A stretch of 64,000 nt of DNA from NCBI GenBank assembly GCA_025331565.1, contig JAFREQ010000062.1, positions 434,001 to 498,000 of the forward strand, in the 5' to 3' direction. The notes beneath the pieces are model-generated. The model was not told the origin of the DNA. It saw only the letters and a program-made list of their open reading frames with translations, and did not search any database. The position numbers and the translations under genes are program-made. Positions within the stretch are counted from its first letter, which is position 1. Each line of letters opens with the position of its first letter. The stretch is from Holacanthus passer (Eukaryota > Chordata > Actinopteri > Pomacanthidae). Of this stretch, positions 20,208-64,000 are shown one piece after another.

Positions 20208-21004
20208 AGTGAGGAGGGAGGGTGAGTCCTCTTTGGCTGAGAGGTGCCTCATAAAGAGCAGGATGCAGGTTTTATGGTTTGCTTGTTCACCCTGAGTTCA
20301 CCTCAGCCTCCTCTGGATGCTGCAGCTCCTGTCAATGACTCCTCGGCCCCTGAAGGCATCGGTGTCACCGTCTGTCTGTGAATCAATTCTTCATGTGCAT
20401 CCCTCATTTTTGCATGCTCCATGTTTGTGTGTTTGCTTCCGTCTCGTGAGGAGAAAACGCAGCAAAAGACTGGATTTGCTGTGAAAACAAATCTTTGAAA
20501 ATGAAAACCAGATTTAGGCCAGTGTCGCAGCTGTTGTGACACATGAAAGAAGCTTTTTTCCCCCTCAGTGCATGTTGGCCCACCTTCAGCCGTGACACAG
20601 AGCATGCAGAACTGGGAACTGAATCTTCTTTGGTGGTCTGTGCAGCATTAACCACTTCCATCTACCGTGGTTGCAGTTTCCTCATTTCTGCAAGATGCAC
20701 GCTTTTTTCTCAACACAGGCGTTCACAGCTCATTAGATTTGGCAGAAATGAGAGCAAAAGACACCAGATGAGCCCAGTTGAGCTGACAGTTGCTTATAGG
20801 TGGATCACATGCACACACACACACTTTCAGCTTCCAAGTGCTGATCAAATCTGGCTCTGGTTTCTAATCAGCAGCTCTTGACAGTTCATCATATCAGTCA
20901 TCACATCTTGAGTGTTTTCTCTCCTGCGGGGAAGCAGAGGGGAGGTCACCAGAGGTCGAACAAGCGGCGGTGGATTCCAGGAATTCACCTGCTGTCTGCT
21001 GGGT

Positions 21005-21048
21005 CAGTTTGCAGTGTTTCTCACAGGGGCAGGAAACACTGCAAACTG
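21005..21048. repeat. Perfect 16-bp inverted repeat with 12-base loop
   Basis: The left arm cagtttgcagtgtttc (21005-21020) is the exact reverse complement of gaaacactgcaaactg (21033-21048). Outside a small bulge, gctg (20998-21001) can pair with cagc (21049-21052), giving a pre-miRNA-like hairpin. Function unknown. Confidence 0.7.
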
Positions 21049-21709
21049 CAGCTGCTTCTCTGAATCTGAAAAGAAACTGAGACACACATCTGCAGGAGAG
21101 ATCAGCTTCTCGTGCACTCACGCTCCACGTGCACACTCCACAAAATCAGGTTTTGAAATAAAGCTTTATTGCATCATGTCAGACTGCTCATGCATGCATG
21201 CAGTGATGAGTGCAAACCACTGCTGCTGGCTGTGGGATCTGGTTGCATGTTATTGAAGCCTCCTGTGTGTGAAACAGAGTCGACTGCTGCCAGATGTTTC
21301 ATTTATTCAGCTCTCACATCCCAACTGTGCAGCATGAGCGGCTCCCACTGATTTTTCAGCACACCGTGTTCCATATAGTCTGGAGTCAAACAAGGACACG
21401 GCGTCTGAGGAATCGCTTCATACCACCTTAAATGCGGATCGGTGCTGCACGAGAGACGCCCTTAATAAAGAGAGGACGAGTGTGTTAAAGTCGGGTCGTC
21501 GTTGTGTTGCAGCACAAATGACTTCAACATGTGAAAAGATGTGAAATTTGAAGCGTTTGTTTCCTAAATTCCGCTACAATTTAAACCGGAAGACCTTAAA
21601 GGCTTCGCTCACTCCTCAGGTCCCGACCAATAAACTGTGGAGGCGTTCAGGAGCTATCGGAAATACAGCCACCATAATCACAATCTTTAAAAAATTGGAT
21701 TTTTCTGTC

Positions 21710-21743
21710 TTTCTTTTTCTTTCTTTCTTTCTTTCTTTCTTTT
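21710..21743. repeat. (TTTC)n microsatellite
   Basis: About seven near-perfect tttc units. Confidence 0.85.
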
Positions 21744-22329
21744 AACTGTGTAACTATTTGATTTGTTTTATTAAACATGTTTTATTGCACATATTCTTTG
21801 TGCTATAAATATATGCACATTCTTTGCTCAATATTAAAAGTATTTTTCACGTTTTTATTATTACTATTTTTTACATATACTTCATGACTTTCCCAGTAAT
21901 TGTTGTATCTGTAAGCACCAAAATACCAGTAAAAAAATGATTAATACCACCACATACAAACTCTGTGGCTGACACAGGATAATGAAATTTAACTTTAACA
22001 GGCTTGTTGATTTCTGGTGACAGACGGATGATGTAAGACTCATAATAAGCCATAACACTAAAGCCTGGAATCACAAATGTTATGAGTTTTATTATAGTAT
22101 TATTATAGTTTATTCAACAATCATAATTGATTTTTTTTCATTCATTAATCAGTTAGAACTTATTGTTGTATAAGATAAACCTTTGAAAGCACATTGTTTA
22201 GTTACAATAATAAATAATTTAAAATAAAATAAACGGAAAAGGATTAAATTAAAAAACAAGAGCAGAACAGTAGAGTAGTGAAGTTCTAGATTCCGAGCCT
22301 GGCAGAGTCCCGTGAAGGCAGCACAGTTG

Positions 22330-23297
22330 TGAGATCAGCTGATTTTTCACGCTGCCATTTTGTCCGGCAGAGAATCAAGCAGACAGTCAGTCCGTCAAGA
22401 GAAGCCGCTGAGGAGACTTTATAGACGGCAGCACAGGACGGGACCGTCGGGGAACGGACGAGCCGATAATGTGGAGCCGACAGCCGGAGGACAGCACCGA
22501 CTGAGCCCGAGGACCGCGACGGTGAAACGGCAGATCAAACGGCGCTGTCATTTTGAACTTAACGGGTCCGCCGGCTCGCTGCTAACCCCGCTAGCATCTC
22601 GGCTAACACCCGCCGCTCCTCGCGTCTCTTCTCACCGGGGGGAAACCGCACCTGTCCCGGCTGTCAGCTTCCCAACATCCTCTCATGGGCTCCAAGCAAT
22701 GTGCTGCTCAATTCTGAGTGACTTTTTACACCCGACGTGGGTTTTAACGCACACTTTCCCGAGCGACCAGTGCTAGCTAACAAGCTAACAAGTTGACGTG
22801 GAGGAGGAAGAACTCGGAAGATTGTTGTCGCTCTTCAAGCTGTGATTTCAGTCGGATTACTTTTTTTTCTCTCTCGCCTGCCCCAAAGTGGTCTCAAACA
22901 AATCATCCAGGTTACACACAAACCAGCCAGTTAGCTATGTTTATTTGTGGCCAGAAACTAATTTCCAGTGTTTACAGATTCCACAGTGGGACTCTTTCCT
23001 GGTTCGAGTACTGCAACGGAAACATTAGCTAACACAGACTAGCTCGGATTAGTGTCGTCGTGTTTTGTTTACTGGGCAGATAGAAGGGTTACAAAACAGT
23101 TGCCAAACAATTCAGCTGCAAAATCAGCTCTCGATTGTGGTTTTGATTGCAAAGCCAAGATATTCTTATACCTGCATTTGTTGTCATCAGACGCACCTGG
23201 AGAGAAAAAAAACTCAACATTGAGAGTCAAACCTTTACCTCCTCTTGAGTTGTGTTGATCCTTGTTGTTGGCTGAAAAAGGCAGACGAACAGCAGAG
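22330..23297 (+). promoter_or_regulatory. picalm: picalm CpG-rich promoter and 5' leader
   Basis: Sharp rise in GC and CpG from about 22340 to 22760, directly upstream of the picalm start. GCTGCCATTTTGTCC at 22351 is a YY1-type motif, common just downstream of the start in TATA-less promoters. A 138-codon open frame at 22360-22776 begins with TTG and is best read as a by-product of CpG composition. The transcription start is not fixed, and the leader could include a short intron. Confidence 0.6.
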
Positions 23298-63586
<40,289 letters not shown>

Positions 63587-64000
63587 GTAACAGATTTTGT
63601 ACTTTTCTATCAGGTCAGCTGTGAATCGGGGGGTCAGACTCAGTGCTGGAGCAGCAGAAATGCCAGCAGCAGCAGGTCTGCTAGTTACTGCTGTCACCCT
63701 TCCCTGCCCTCTTACTCCGATTCAAGCAGCTGCCACAAAAGTCCAACATGTAACAGGATTTATGAGCAATGCGCTATTGATTTAGGTCCCATTTATAGCA
63801 GGTGTTAACGTGTGATCTCTGTCTGGATACATTATTGTTTGAGTGAGCAACGGTGCAGCTTATTGAGCAGATGTGAGTGAATGAATCTTTGGAAATCATG
63901 ATTTTATAACGGAAGTCCATGAGAGGAATGATTCAGTTCGTTTTTGAAAGCCGTCTGCTCGGTGTCGGCTTTGGAGCAATTAAAGTCAAAAGTGATGTTT
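63587..64000 (+). other. picalm: picalm intron 10, 5' part
   Basis: No exon seen; continues beyond the window. Confidence 0.85.

Larger units (their letters stand above)
19346..22329. other. Intergenic region between the LINE fragment and picalm
   Basis: Contains CTCF-like motifs at 19671-19686 and 20189-20207, a perfect inverted repeat at 21005-21048, a (TTTC)n run at 21710-21743 and AT-rich DNA toward 22290. Open frames of 60-115 codons overlap each other on both strands and look random. Confidence 0.5.

Noticed and set aside
22360..22776. 138-codon open frame upstream of picalm as a separate gene
   Set aside because: It starts with TTG rather than ATG, lies in the CpG island and has no domain; kept only as a low-interest leader observation.

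Overview
This is a vertebrate nuclear window, almost certainly from a percomorph-type teleost fish. The evidence is spliced genes with GT-AG introns, vertebrate Rab and clathrin-adaptor genes with fish-like residues, very abundant (CA)n/(TG)n tracts, and several dispersed repeat types that I recognise as common in fish genomes. Gene density is low: most of the window is intron or intergenic DNA.

Layout. (1) 0.4-6.9 kb, minus strand: a complete rab39b gene. It has three coding exons giving 213 residues, a repeat-filled 5' leader and a probable noncoding first exon in a GC-rich promoter area. (2) 8.2-13.4 kb, plus strand: a complete rab38-type gene (Rab32/38 family) with four coding exons giving 226 residues. 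It is divergent from rab39b, and its C-terminus runs past the expected prenylation cysteines. (3) 15.4-17.6 kb, plus strand: a likely unrecognised two-exon gene for a 91-residue signal-peptide, single-pass membrane protein. Splice sites, reading frame and poly(A) signals fit, but I cannot name a family. (4) 18.6-19.3 kb: a frameshifted L1-type LINE fragment. Three CTCF-like motifs in one orientation lie between 14.2 and 20.2 kb. (5) 22.3 kb to the window end, plus strand: the 5' part of picalm (clathrin assembly lymphoid myeloid leukaemia protein). Ten coding exons give residues 1-339, which is the whole ANTH domain and the start of the following helix. Introns 1 and 2 are each about 15.6 kb and fill most of the window; the rest of the gene lies past the right end.

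All three recognised genes act in membrane traffic. Rab39b works in Golgi/endosomal and neuronal vesicle traffic and autophagy, Rab38 in cargo delivery to lysosome-related organelles such as melanosomes, and PICALM binds PtdIns(4,5)P2 and sorts SNAREs in clathrin endocytosis. Nothing in the sequence shows that they are co-regulated beyond proximity. I found no CRISPR array, rRNA, convincing tRNA or intact mobile-element gene. The most notable items are the putative small membrane protein gene, the altered Rab38 C-terminus, the minisatellite in the rab39b leader, and two perfect inverted repeats that could form hairpin RNAs.
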